Made by a program: the position numbers and the translations under genes
Shown here: positions 1-10,921 of the stretch, piece after piece
How the letters are laid out: every line of letters begins with the position of its first letter
Numbering within the stretch: position 1 is the first letter of the stretch
Assembly (NCBI GenBank): GCA_008360955.1
Contig: LUCM01000180.1
Location: 393,071 to 457,070, forward strand
Source of the DNA: Fasciolopsis buskii
Lineage: Eukaryota > Platyhelminthes > Trematoda > Plagiorchiida > Fasciolidae
Reading direction: 5' to 3'
Length of the DNA: 64,000 bases
Notes under the pieces: generated by a model
What the model saw: the letters and a program-made list of their open reading frames with translations, nothing else
Database searches by the model: none
What the model was told of the DNA's origin: nothing

Positions 1-280
1 AGGAAGAATTTCATACCTTTTTAACGTCGCCTGATATACACTGGAACGATGTACGGACTAACAGATGAAGTGCTTCCAGTGGGCTCAGCTGAAACGACAT
101 CGTCTGAAATGGATGCCAACATCGGAGGACCGAACATTGAGTGAATTGTCTTTGATGACATTCCGGTAATTTTGAAGAATAAAGCCGGCTCTGGTGAAGG
201 GCTCGGAAGCAGAAGAAATAAAATCCACTCCAGTGTCAAAAAATAACCTAGATGCAACATCATGTGATGTTCAGCAAAAT

Positions 281-483
281 CGTTCAGAGCCTGCCTGGTA
301 GCGTAGTGGCTAAGGCGTAAGACTCAAAATCGTCCGTTTCGGCTTCACGTCACAGTTCGCGTGTGGTAGATATGCATTGGTGACGATCCCTAAAAAGGAT
401 GAAACATCTGTACAGTGCTTCCATGGTTTCTTGATGATGATTTGAGCCCTGACATCACACGGTGAATTATATCATGACAACAT
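281..483 (+). repeat. SINE family A, full-length copy
   Basis: This is a tRNA-derived short interspersed element of about 200 bp. The head contains a box-A-like stretch (GGTAGCGTAGTGGCTAAGG), followed by a degenerate box-B region. The body is shared with the copies at 22,236, 46,661 and others: a GGATGAAACA block, then ACAGTGCTTCCATGGTTTCT, then a GGTGAATTAT tail. Several CpG sites have decayed, so this is an old copy. It has no coding capacity and would depend on a partner LINE for mobility. Family membership rests on alignment by eye with seven other copies in this window. Confidence 0.85.
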
Positions 484-2563
484 AGAATGGCAAATGGATG
501 CTGCATTTAGCTTTTAACACCCTTCCAAACACGCGGTCTACACATCTATCTTAATCGCAAAAGGGCAAAAAGGGCGTTTCTATTTATTTACGATCCATTA
601 ATTAGAATGTCATCGAATATACACTTTAGTCGAAGGTGTATTCAAGACAGTCAACCTAAGTACAGTAAAACAGATCCATCACTCCTTCAGCTGCATTGAA
701 ATTTACCAAGCGGACGTTGATGTCAGTTACAGTGGCATTGGCCTGATTCAGTATTCTTGTGACTTAGTCGAATATAGGAGCACATTCCAAGAAAGAACAG
801 TTCGTACGGCGAAAACTAATTAGAACGCTAAATGACACTCGCTCATTTTTTCGCGTTTTACAGTGAATTTATACCCCTTGCAATCTGAATTGGGACAATG
901 TCTCTCACTGCATCCGCTTCTTCGTTTTACGAAGGGACGTGTCAGCCCGTTTATAATGACCTTTTTTGACAACCATTTTGAGTGGATACTGACTCGTGTT
1001 CTCGCAAATCTTCCAAAATTCAGCTTCTAATACAGAGATATTAATAAGTTCGCGAGATTACCTGTCTTTGTTTGGATCTGCTCCTTCAAACTAACCATTG
1101 AATAAGATATAAATTAAATTGATCTTACATTTTTACATTGTCACACACTGACTCGACGGCAAGTTATCTGGAGTCCGTAAATCTTATGCCTGCCATGGCC
1201 TTCTACGCTGCTTTTCTGTGCAAGTTTACTATACATCAACTTATTTATGGGTTACATTTTTCTGAAAAATCAGCATTTCGAGCAATTTTATTTCGGTCAG
1301 ACTTAGCAAACGAATTGCACCAAGTGACTAGTTAGTTTCACCGGCTTTTGTCAGTCTAATAACAAGTGAAATTCTAAGTCAAGAAACTAGTCATTTAGGT
1401 CAGCATAGTTCTCTGAAAACTGGCAAAAGATTACTGGAAGCAAACTAATTGGTTTTTTGATCGTCTTAACGTCTTATTCTTGCACAGATTATTGGTTACT
1501 GTCGACAGTCCTTGTTGAAGATTTTTGCCAAGATTAACACGGTGGACTAATCGACAGATTCTTGGGTTGTGCTTCCATTATCGTGCCGAACTAATTATGA
1601 CGGCGCCAGTCATATTCGCTCATATTCGCTTCTTTGTCATTGGCTGTTACTCCCCGTACAATACACAGTGACTGTACGGTTCTCTCCACCACAGTTGCGG
1701 TCAACACAGTACTCTGTTCGATCCTGAATTCAGGTTTTACTGCACCACGGCTAATAGTTGACGACGAGACTATTCTGATTTCTATTTGAATGTTACGATC
1801 CAAAAATCCAGCTCAGTCAACAAAAATACTACCGTGCCTTTGTCTGATGTGTTTTGGGAACTGAAGGGGAATTAGAAAGACTAACAGCGCAGATGGGTTC
1901 TCCGTGTCCTTCCGGAATGCGTCAAAACGCTGCAATGCAATAATTTTGATGTCTGCTATGAAAGAGTAGTTTCGGCTGGACTAAGCAACGGCATCTGTTA
2001 GAACAGTACTCGACATTAACAAGAATTCATATACACCTAGCTCTGTCCTTAGGGTCACTAGTGGGTGTGATGCATTACGAATGAGTAAAGAACAGTTTCT
2101 TTTAACGTTGCTCACTTAAAATATTTGATGGATATTCACAAAAGAACTGCAAGCGTGAAACCGATTGTTACCACGTGATAATAGCAGTGGAAAAACTATC
2201 CACCAATCTTCGTTGGGTCAGTGAATTTGAGCTGCCGGTGGTCAGATGGTTGAAACCGTGGCATTTCGACGTTTACATTCTCGGATTCGACTCCAACTAC
2301 GGTCACTCACTTGAAGATGGTAATGCAGTTTCACTAAACTGTTTTGAGATACTGAACTGAATAACGCAGACTATCTAGCCGCAGTTCGTCTAAGATCATC
2401 TAAATTAATTGGGGAGACAAAATAGCCCGACGTGTTTCTAAAATTCATTTGTTATTTTTCAAAGTGAGACCTCTGTGGTGCAGCCGTGAAACTTGATGAT
2501 TCCCAAACATTCAAGACTGACTTGTGTTTGTAACTTTACAAATTTCGTGAAGAATATCGACAT
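484..2563. other. No recognised gene
   Basis: I see no recognisable protein family, RNA gene or repeat here. Short open frames exist (for example 1,138-1,335 plus and 2,175-2,360 plus), but their lengths are what chance gives. A passable 3' splice acceptor ends at about 1,489 (TTATTCTTGCACAG), but the frames behind it close within about 20 codons. The last 150 bases may hold further decayed reverse-transcriptase sequence belonging to the next feature, but I could not align it convincingly. Confidence 0.5.
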
Positions 2564-2835
2564 AAACTGGCTGTTTTAGGCCATTGGTGTCCACGTCCAC
2601 TGACAGACTCATGACAATAATATCCTATCAGAAAAAAATGGCTTAGAGGAGAAGACTGCTTGGGATTGATCGGGAGCTATTTCAGATAACCATCACAACA
2701 CATCATGCAAGGTGGCTGAAACATGTTCTGTAGGTGATTTCTTAGTGTTTGTTCGATTACCTTGGCTGGAAGATTGTGAAAGAAGCCACCTACTGGGCAA
2801 CTGATAAATGATTAAGGAGAATAGATTACTATTCC
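2564..2835 (+). pseudogene. Non-LTR reverse transcriptase, C-terminal remnant
   Basis: Decayed C-terminal end of a non-LTR retrotransposon ORF. In one frame KLAVLGHWCPRPLTDS corresponds to the family block usually read as L(S/A)VFDHRCLRSIA. After a frameshift, LGIDRELFQ and HHARWLKHVL correspond to VLG...L and LRWLGHVLR. Stop codons and at least one frameshift interrupt it. The catalytic RT motifs are not present, so only the segment after the RT thumb survives. It matches the same protein region seen in the fragment at 21,259 and in the three longer minus-strand copies. The extent toward the 5' side is uncertain. Confidence 0.5.
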
Positions 2836-5678
2836 CTCGGTGGAAAGTAACCGCCAGTTAAGCATCGGTGGTCGGCTGTCACCCAACGGGCAGAAGCATA
2901 AACTAGGCTGGAGGTAGCCCGTCAGAAGGCCCCGATGTACGTGGCCGTGGAATGAAATCCATAATTTCATCTTGTAATAAGGTGATATAACAGCGCAATA
3001 TCCCTCGAAGCCCTTGTGTAATGTGGTGTAAATTATTGAATCAGCTAAGCACGCGGATGTGAACACCAGTCATTTGCCGTTGGTTCTCACTAGTTTATTC
3101 CCCTATTCCGAATTATTTTAAAAAACATGAAATCATCCACTTTGTTTACATTGATATGGTTGATGCCTTGCACTTTTCCTTACCGAAGCCTTGCACCGAT
3201 CACCTTGAACTTAGAGGCTCGACAGACTTTTGATTCCAGCTGTTCAGTTGCTTCTGTTAGCCACTAAGTGATGATGCACGTAATCTTACGCAATTTTATT
3301 TTTCTCCACAAAAATTTAACCGTAACTTGTTCTGGATTTGGTCAGTGGAAAGGGATCTCGGTGCACAAACCGCTTGCTACTGTCGGTTTTTCATTTTTCC
3401 TTACACTCCTTCCATATTCCACCTCGGTCCTCTAAAGTACTGTAAGTGATAGAATTTTCCTTTTTGGCCGATCTATACGCAAGCATACATCAGTAACAGG
3501 TGTGCCTTAACAATTTATATTGACGGTTTCATGTTTCTACAAATTAGTACCAGCGAATGAATTATGGATAATTAAATTCACGGGAACTTCTCTGAAACGA
3601 GGAAGTTGTCCGAGTTTGAAAATGTAAACCTAAGAGTCCAACCAAATGTCTTCGACTTCGTAAGGACTATCTGGTGTTTCATTCTGGTTTGAATTCATGA
3701 ATATCAGCCACCGTGTTGTGTCGGGGCGGAAAGGCAAATTAGGATTGCACAAAGAAACACACAATAGAGACAAATCACGTTGACTTTTCCAGCATGACAC
3801 ATTGTTTAAATACTGTAAGGACATCGAAAATAGCGGAACTATCCAAGAGGGGGGTGGATATTTTAGCGCTGTGCTCAGTTGAGTATTTTGACGATCAGTA
3901 AGAAATGACACAAGCTTAGACTGGGAACTGAACGGACTAGATCAAATGGCTCTGCTCACCAGGGAATAATTCAAAGGCTAGAATAACACATTGTTTTGTT
4001 CCTCATCAAAGAATGAATCGCCTTCTAAGTGGCTAGATAAAAATGTTTCCAAAAAGTAAACTGATCATTCACACGTGATCGCCCTTTTCGCGACCACTAT
4101 TCATGATGGCACCAGAATCAGTAGTTTATCACGTATGTGAAACTATTTCACTCTTGCCACAATTCTTCTTTTTTTGTTTTGTTTTTGGAACTCGAACGAC
4201 AGCTCGTCTGTTTTAGGTTTACAGGCTGTCTCTTCCCGTGTTTATGCCTGATTTCCTTCGGTGAATAAATTTCATCTTATTGAAATCAACGAAGCAAAGG
4301 CAATACAAATTAAGCTAAGCGTCAAAAGAAAGCACTCGGCCGTACTTTCAGCTGTCAAAATTGCATGACTTTCGACGGACAGACCAGCAATGACATAAAA
4401 AGTTGTTAAAAAGCAACATCCAACTGGGCAGAGGGAGACGCGTAGGAATTGTGTCTGATACCATTTGTCTAGGAGTTTCCAGAATGTCGAATAAAGCGTG
4501 AAACAAATTAATCATATCCTGATAAAGGGTCGACGATTATCTTTTATGTTAGAAAACCATTATGTTACTCACCTCAAAAATATTTTTTCAGGCAGCAAAA
4601 ATGAGATTAAGTTGGAGCGGGTTAGGAGAACTAACCCCAAATTCACAGCGTCCCGCTGGGAGCAAATTTTTGGTCTCTGCTTTCCTGCTGTGACGATCTT
4701 GTCGTTGTAGGACAGTCTCGTACTAAGTAAGGTTTAATTAACAAACCCTCTCAAGTCGATACTAGTATTGTCATTTCCGCCCTTCTCAAAACCATGCGGG
4801 TAGTTCATTCTCCGACAGGGAGACAGCCGATCATCGTGACCCAAAGTGAGGCCATACGTCAAATTTTGCGGTAACCAATCACCACTTGTTTATTAGCACA
4901 GGGCACTAAGTTAAACGGCATCAAGGCAGCATCAATCTTCCTTGCGTCAAAATTAGCGTTTGAGAAAATTTTGGCGAGACTAGAGCTGAATCGGTTAGTT
5001 CACTCCTCCGTAGACTAATCATAGGCTTGGCAATGTACAGATTCTTGAAAAGCGGAAATTCCTTTTGGATTATTTGCCGTAAACACTGAATTGCACTGTA
5101 CTGAGCGGCTGCAACAAGCATTCAATTACGCATTGCAACGCAGTTACGTCCCTCAAATAGCTTCGCTAAAAATCGGCATTTCCTCTGCGTTATGCCCAAT
5201 GAGCGACTAGAGGGTAACCCTCATCCCAATTGTGCTACTATTCTCACAGCGTTTTTGTGCCTGCGTCGAAAAACAGGGTAGCTGATTAGCAGGCGTCTCT
5301 CAGATCCACATTTCGAAGTAATTTAATGGTAACGCCTTTGTCTGGGAGTGCTTTTAACCAGTTTTAAACTGTAAAGCTCTTGTGAAAACACGTATTTTTG
5401 CATACATAAATCGTGTCCCACTGAGTATAGTGAACAGATACTTGATCTTCCTAAAAGCCTACATTGTTTTCTTCAAGATGAAGTTGACTGAAACCAAAGA
5501 TGAACCGGGAAGGTACCCCAGCCTAAATCAGCGCATAGTGATGTCCAAGTTTAACCCTAAATGGACAGGGCGATTAGTAGTGTGACATCTACCAGTCTTA
5601 GTTCCTTTGCCGTCTGACTGTGTGTACGTAAACATTGAAGGTTTTGACGACAAGCCAATTCATCTTTGTTTATTTTAG
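2836..5678. other. No recognised gene; one exon-like segment near 4,592
   Basis: I recognise no repeat or protein family here. At 4,580-4,591 there is a good 3' splice acceptor (TATTTTTTCAG). The frame behind it stays open from 4,592 to the TAG at 4,708-4,710 and reads as a basic, hydrophilic peptide (NEIKLERVRRTNPKFTASRW and on). About 40 open codons are not significant by themselves. The minus-strand open frame at 3,630-3,911 has no recognisable motif. Confidence 0.35.
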
Positions 5679-6478
5679 GTTAAGTTGGACCGTATGTTAT
5701 CGCTGCCAGGAGATATGCAGCTTTGGAAGGACCAGTTATCAATTGTGCTTGATGTTCTCGCCTGTCAAAATGAAATGACACGTAGTCTGGTAATAAGAAT
5801 TCGCAACCAACTTTGTCCTTTGTAAGAGATCTTTAACCACTGTTTTCTACATTCTTTCCATCCTCCGTCTGTCTTCTTGCTTTGGTACCTCAGACATTAT
5901 ACGCAGATTCTGATCCATACTGTCCCATGCAGGTCGTATTGTTCAACATCGGCAATACAGTTTCACCGTTGTCCGAGAATACAAAAACGGCATGCTTGCA
6001 AACGTGAAATACCATTTTATCTTGAGCAAATGGCGAGTAAAACGACTTCACTCGTCTTTAGATACCGCATTAGATGTTTGGGGTTCCTATGTGGAAACTG
6101 AGCTCGATCGCGCACAACCGTTTCTGATAGTCTGATAATCGCGTCCAGTTATCCACCTGTTGACACCTACCTCTTATCTATCTGTCATATTTTAGCAACT
6201 GAATATTCCTCTTCGGAATAAATCCTAAGGGTTCGTTGATCCTCAAAAGATGCCTCCGTTGCCGCTCCGTTGTTCACAACTGCCAAATTGGAGGTATTTT
6301 CTTTTGCAGGAATATTGAACCCATTTTTCAACAAGGGTGGCATTTTTCCTCCTATTCCAACCCTCTGGAAACGTGCAACGGGAGAACTCACTCAAAAAAG
6401 TTTTACCCCAAATATTCTATGGAAATGAGTTCGTCTCATCTTATTCATCATCACATCCCACGTACTATCAATAAATGA
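5679..6478 (+). CDS. Candidate host-gene exon cluster, unrecognised protein
   Basis: Three exon-like blocks lie close together on the plus strand. The first starts after the acceptor TTTGTTTATTTTAG at 5,678. It is open as VKLDRMLSLPGDMQLWKDQL and on, and could end at GTAATAAG (5,790) or the stronger GTAAGAGA (near 5,820). The second frame is open from 5,914 to 6,132, behind a long pyrimidine tract at 5,850-5,893, and reads NGMLANVKYHFILSKWRVKR and LDTALDVWGSYVETELDRAQ. The third follows the acceptor GGTATTTTCTTTTGCAG at 6,309, starts NIEPIFQQGW, and stops at 6,476-6,478. The tryptophan and heptad spacing recalls spectrin-like helical repeats, but I cannot assign a family. A GTTTCT donor at 6,120 would match the phase of the third block but is weak. 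It may be a real gene end, a retro-pseudogene or chance. Confidence 0.3.
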
Positions 6479-8225
6479 ATGGGCTTCCCCTAATTGCCTG
6501 TATCGCTTCCGGTCAGCCACAATGAAGCTCCTCGGTTTGAATACAAACTCGTGTTGGTAGATGGCCAACGCAATTGCCCCACATGTACATAACTGTGTCC
6601 CTAGCGAATTATGCAGCTCTACGAAGACAGTTAACTCTCTCCTTGTGAATTATTTCTGAACCCTGATTCTGGTCTTCGTTTCTCGTTTTTTTAATTTTGA
6701 GTTCGTTGGCTGCTCGGTCACCCTACCGCTGTAGTAAGATTAATTCTCTAACAGTTATCCAGACCATGGGGTTCCTATAATCAGCCTTTCTAGTCATCAA
6801 AGCCGCCAGGTAGCTCATTGATCTTGATACTTGATACACAATCTACGATGGCCCCTAGGTCAACATCTACCTTCCTCGCTTGAAGGTAGTAGTTAAGTCG
6901 ATTTTTTTACTGGCAATTCAAGGGATCTTTGTGGGCATGGACATGAACTATGCCCCAAGTGTTCGCAGTCGAATTTCGCCCCTGGTTGTAGTCTCATCAC
7001 CTGAAGATCTTTATCAGTCTACCGGAAAAAGCAGACAAACTTGGCAGCGCATAGACGACCGGAAACAATTATCCTGTTCAGTTTTGAAATCCGATATTTG
7101 GAAGTGAAGTGATGACTAACTGATCGTGTGACTGCAACGCAAAGAAACCATGTCTGTTATCAGACATAACTGACCCATTGTGGTCGTCAGCTGAGAAGGC
7201 TGTGAACACTATGACTGAGTTCCTGTCGTTAGTTGTTCAGGTTAATTTTGCTGTTTTCATTTTCGAGATGACGGCATTATAGACTTCAGACATCTGCTTC
7301 ACCCACAGGCAGATTGCGTTAGTGGAAGTCAGACGAAATGTGCCGAGTTCATCGAAGTTCGGCTATTTTTGCCGAACTAAACTGCGCGGACAAACTGTCA
7401 AGCAGACTTGCATGCCAGGTGTGACCAGATCCTATGGGTCACCCAGAGAACAGTGATTTAACAGCCTTGATCGAGCGAAAACATGTACATAGTGACCAAA
7501 GGTAAATTACAAGTCTTGTAAGAAATATGCTATGAAAAATCGTCACGATCGTTTAGAACAGAAACTGCACTGCAAATGCTTATGTATTTGCGTTACACAA
7601 ACGAGCGAGATTGATGTGTAAACATATCGTCAAAACAGCAACTGGATTAGTCTTTGAGAAGATTCAAATATATGCTTTCGGGGTGATTTTTCAGACAAAT
7701 TTGCACAAATGGAGCTTGCTATCTTGCTTTTTAAATCATTATTGTTCGAAATAGCAGTCAAGAAGTAGATATGTAAGTGACTGGTAGGTTGGCACTCGTC
7801 ACTCTGTCGTAAATAGGTTCTTTTTCGTCGCGATTCGCATTCTTTTTATTGATTCCGATCATCTAAATTATCCTTGACGGTAATTCAAATTACTGAGCCA
7901 TGATCAGCATTAAGTCGCAATCTTATCCAAGACGCAGAGATTGAATAGTTACAAAGACTGCAAATCTGAAAAACTAAGTCACTCGTGAAACGGACGCACA
8001 AATATACGAAAGATGCAGCCAACAGAAGTGTCAAATAGGGTTTACGGTAGCACTGTCTGTTTGGTTTCCCTTAATTTACCCGTGTCTGAATGCACTCAGG
8101 TCGACCCATGGCGATCCATATTCAACCCGGATGAATTTCGTTTCACCCCTTAGGGTAAGTGGACATGTTTGTACGGCTCCTTCCGTAAGTGAGTTCAAAG
8201 CAGTAAGCCTTTGTAATGTTTGAAC
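6479..8225. other. No recognised gene
   Basis: I see no recognisable family. A moderately good 3' acceptor (CTGCTTCACCCACAG, ending about 7,309) precedes an open frame of about 50 codons, and the open frame at 6,880-7,107 begins at TTG rather than ATG. Neither exceeds chance expectation. No tRNA-like head and no retroelement motif was seen. Confidence 0.45.
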
Positions 8226-8256
8226 TTATATATATAATATATTATATATAATATAT
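8226..8256. repeat. AT-rich microsatellite
   Basis: Imperfect TATA/ATAT tract interrupted by single-base phase changes, followed by a TGTGTATAATG transition. It sits about 40 bp from the hammerhead-like repeat copy at 8,290, the same arrangement as at 40,012-40,028. A second short TA tract lies at 8,452-8,463. Confidence 0.9.
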
Positions 8257-8289
8257 GTGTATAATGTATGCATATAAACTGTAAGTATT

Positions 8290-8385
8290 ATCTGGATCAG
8301 TGGACCAAATCTCCCTGCAAGCATCCGACCGGTTCCGTGGTTATTGCCGCTAGTCTCGTATGCATACCCACCATTCTGTCGTCCA
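8290..8385 (-). repeat. Hammerhead-like repeat, copy 1 (decayed)
   Basis: On the plus strand this reads GACCGGTTCCGTGGTTATTG then CCGCTAGTCTCGTATGCATA. It aligns by eye with the copies at 40,045 and 56,375. In the minus orientation the order is a GTATGCATAC hairpin, GAGACTAG (where CTGACGAG stands in copy 2), GCGGCAATAACCAC and GGAACCGG (where GAAACCGG stands in copy 2). Both catalytic core boxes carry substitutions, so this copy should be inactive. It is placed in the family by similarity to copy 2. Confidence 0.45.
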
Positions 8386-8463
8386 AACATCTTTATACTT
8401 ATACACTCCGAATTGGTGTCTCAAAAGAATCTAATTAGTAGCATCGGGAGTATATATATATAT

Positions 8464-9609
8464 CATAAATAAAGGCGAACCTCCGCGTTTCGGAAAGTTT
8501 GGCTGATCTTTTGTTTCTGAAGTGGAATAACAGCGGTATAAACAAAAAACTGATTGAATCTCCCGTTCGACCAATTGCGAATGAACGGCATTTTTTGTAT
8601 TAAGACTTGCTCAGTCCTTTGGAAGCGAATGAGCTAAATATTCTGGCTTTGTTTTACGAGATATATTTAGCAAAAATGAATATCTCAATGTTGGCAAACA
8701 CGGGCGAGATTCTATGATGCGGAAAAAATTGTTTCCCAACCAAACGGTGATTTATTGGACAGTTATCATTCTGTTTAGCAGGAAAAGGCAAGTAAAAGTG
8801 GAACTGTAAAAATTACACATGGGACGAATTTAAAAATACACCTGTTTCATCTACCTGAAGCTGGCATTTCCAGAGCATTCATTTGGCTCCCCTTTTATTT
8901 CCCCGACTAGCGAATGGCTTGTAAATGCTCATAAAAGTTGGTTTACTCCGAGCTCTAGTCGACTGTAATAATGATCGCAATATTTAAGGTGATCAAATGG
9001 ATTTAACTAGGCATGAGCGGATGTGTTAATGCGGTCATATCAAAAATATTAAGTAGCATGGTGACCTCAAGGAAAATTATGCTTGGCCACCACTTCGAGA
9101 AATTTTATCAAAAGTGATTAACGAGCAGGATACCGTTCAGCGTAATTTTTCGTTGTATTCTTTATAACTTTTGATCCAAAGAGCTACTCCATACCACGCC
9201 GTTGCTGTTAAACGTCTGAGGTCAAGACAAACTTCAAAGATATGCTTGATTTGAATCTTTCTGGAATTTTTTCAACTGTATTTAAACTAGCAATGTCAAA
9301 CCGTATCACCTGGCAAAACAAATGCGAAGCCAAATCCTACAATATCATTTTGACGGACTTGAGACTAAAAGGGTTGGATAAAATAAAAAGGAAATAACAA
9401 ATCTAGGTGTAGCAATTCACGGTGATTTCTTTGGAAATTGTAGCACCTGAGAAGAAAATAAACCCAATAACCAGCCGATAAGTAGCCCGAGGTGGTTTCA
9501 GATTTAGGCGTATCTGTAGTGTTCATCTTCTCGCATAAAACATTTTGCAAATAAACTTATTTCATTCAGACATTTTATTGCCCGTTAAATTTCACATAGG
9601 TCAGCATAA
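8464..9609. other. No recognised gene; expected but unseen PLE reverse-transcriptase core
   Basis: The Penelope-like fragment that follows begins abruptly after the RT catalytic region. I looked here on the plus strand for the upstream RT palm (the YVDD-type box and preceding motifs) and could not read it. Either the element was 5'-truncated on insertion, which is common for PLEs, or decay is too deep to follow by eye. Nothing else was recognised. Confidence 0.4.
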
Positions 9610-10310
9610 AACCATTGGATGAATACTTTTCTCGCAATAAAAGTCGTCTGTTACGTCATGGCTTACCCTGGTTGGCAAATTTAATAATGGGATCTATAAT
9701 TACTGTTGTTTCGTTCCTATCTGAAAAGTATTGGCGCTATTCACAACAGTCGACAAGACGTCTTGTCAAGAGGGCACGGGAAAGCGGCACTGAAGATGAT
9801 TCAGAGAAGGAGCGTCGGTTCCTACGGGATGTGTTTCGGCTGAAGGGCTATCCTGAAAGTTTCATTGACAAAACCATGAGAAAGTTTGAAGAACTTCATA
9901 CGAAAGCCCTTGTAGAAAAGAAAACCCTGTACATAATTTTGCCCTTTATGAGTGACATTTCAGCGGTCGCCATCCACCACAGATTGTCCGGAGCTGTTGA
10001 TAAAACGTTCCACGCAAAAAAAACTGCAAATTACGTTCACATCAAAGTCACCGGCAAGTCAAATGACAGTGCGCCGGATACAATGGTCTCCTTCTGTGTA
10101 TGATTATTCACCTGTTCTGGTGGAACAGCGTGAATTAACCGCACATCCAGACGCCCATCCGAACGGGCTCGTGAACAACATCCGACTTGGTTAAACGCAG
10201 GAGCGAACAGAATTGCCACAAGTGTTCACACTTGATTAATTCCAACCACTCATGGAATTCAGTAGGTTATCAAGATTGGTATGGGTTATTATTAGGAGAT
10301 AGAAAGTTCT
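9610..10310 (+). mobile_element. Penelope-like retroelement, 3' part with RT end and GIY-YIG endonuclease
   Basis: A Penelope-like element (PLE) copies RNA by reverse transcription primed at a nick made by its GIY-YIG endonuclease. The frame from 9,615 (TTG start, so not a true initiation site) shows the post-palm RT signature LKGYPESFI, then a LPFM block that continues into AIHHRLSGAVDKTF. This is the normal order between RT and linker. The same frame continues past a TGA at 10,101-10,103 into TCSGGTA, a second TGA at 10,131-10,133, then INRTSRRPSERAREQHPTWL. That is the GIY-YIG core, in which Y-I-G-R-T is expected at the second stop. After one frameshift near 10,223, SRLVWVI resembles the end of the domain. 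Everything upstream of the RT end is missing, so it is a dead, 5'-truncated copy. A SINE A copy abuts its 3' end. Confidence 0.85.
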
Positions 10311-10319
10311 CATCAAATA

Positions 10320-10492
10320 ATTAATCATGTAACATCGTCGCTCAACTCACCACGGAAGCATTGTACAGCTCTTTAGTCCTAGTTTAGAGTCATCAGCAGT
10401 GCATATGGACCGCACCCGAACTGGGAGCGAACTTGAGGCGAACGATTCTGGCCCTAGCCATTACGCTACCGGGCAGGCTCTGAAAGATTTGC
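10320..10492 (-). repeat. SINE family A, copy cut by the assembly gap
   Basis: This is the reverse complement of the SINE A consensus. On the plus strand the order is AACATCGTCGCTCAACTCAC (3' tail), TCATCAGCAGTGCATATG, then GCCATTACGCTACCGGGCAG (box-A region) and GGCTCTGAAAG at the 5' end. The element is essentially full length, and the N run begins at its 5' boundary. The family is repeated at least eight times in this window. Confidence 0.85.
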
Positions 10493-10921
10493 NNNNNNNN
10501 NNNNNNNNNNNNNNNNNNNNNNNNNNNNNNNNNNNNNNNNNNNNNNNNNNNNNNNNNNNNNNNNNNNNNNNNNNNNNNNNNNNNNNNNNNNNNNNNNNNN
10601 NNNNNNNNNNNNNNNNNNNNNNNNNNNNNNNNNNNNNNNNNNNNNNNNNNNNNNNNNNNNNNNNNNNNNNNNNNNNNNNNNNNNNNNNNNNNNNNNNNNN
10701 NNNNNNNNNNNNNNNNNNNNNNNNNNNNNNNNNNNNNNNNNNNNNNNNNNNNNNNNNNNNNNNNNNNNNNNNNNNNNNNNNNNNNNNNNNNNNNNNNNNN
10801 NNNNNNNNNNNNNNNNNNNNNNNNNNNNNNNNNNNNNNNNNNNNNNNNNNNNNNNNNNNNNNNNNNNNNNNNNNNNNNNNNNNNNNNNNNNNNNNNNNNN
10901 NNNNNNNNNNNNNNNNNNNNN
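10493..10921. other. Assembly gap (429 N)
   Basis: This run of N is a scaffold gap. It is flanked on the left by the 5' end of a SINE A copy and on the right by a short CAA repeat (ACAACAACAACA). Any open frame crossing it is an artefact. Confidence 1.

Noticed and set aside
6196..6228. Very short terminal exon after the strong acceptor at 6,195
   Set aside because: All three frames stop within 11 codons, so it could only add ten residues. It is possible but not supportable.
7310..7461. Exon-like frame after an acceptor at 7,309
   Set aside because: Two different frames are open for 23 and about 50 codons with no motif and no good donor, which is no better than chance.
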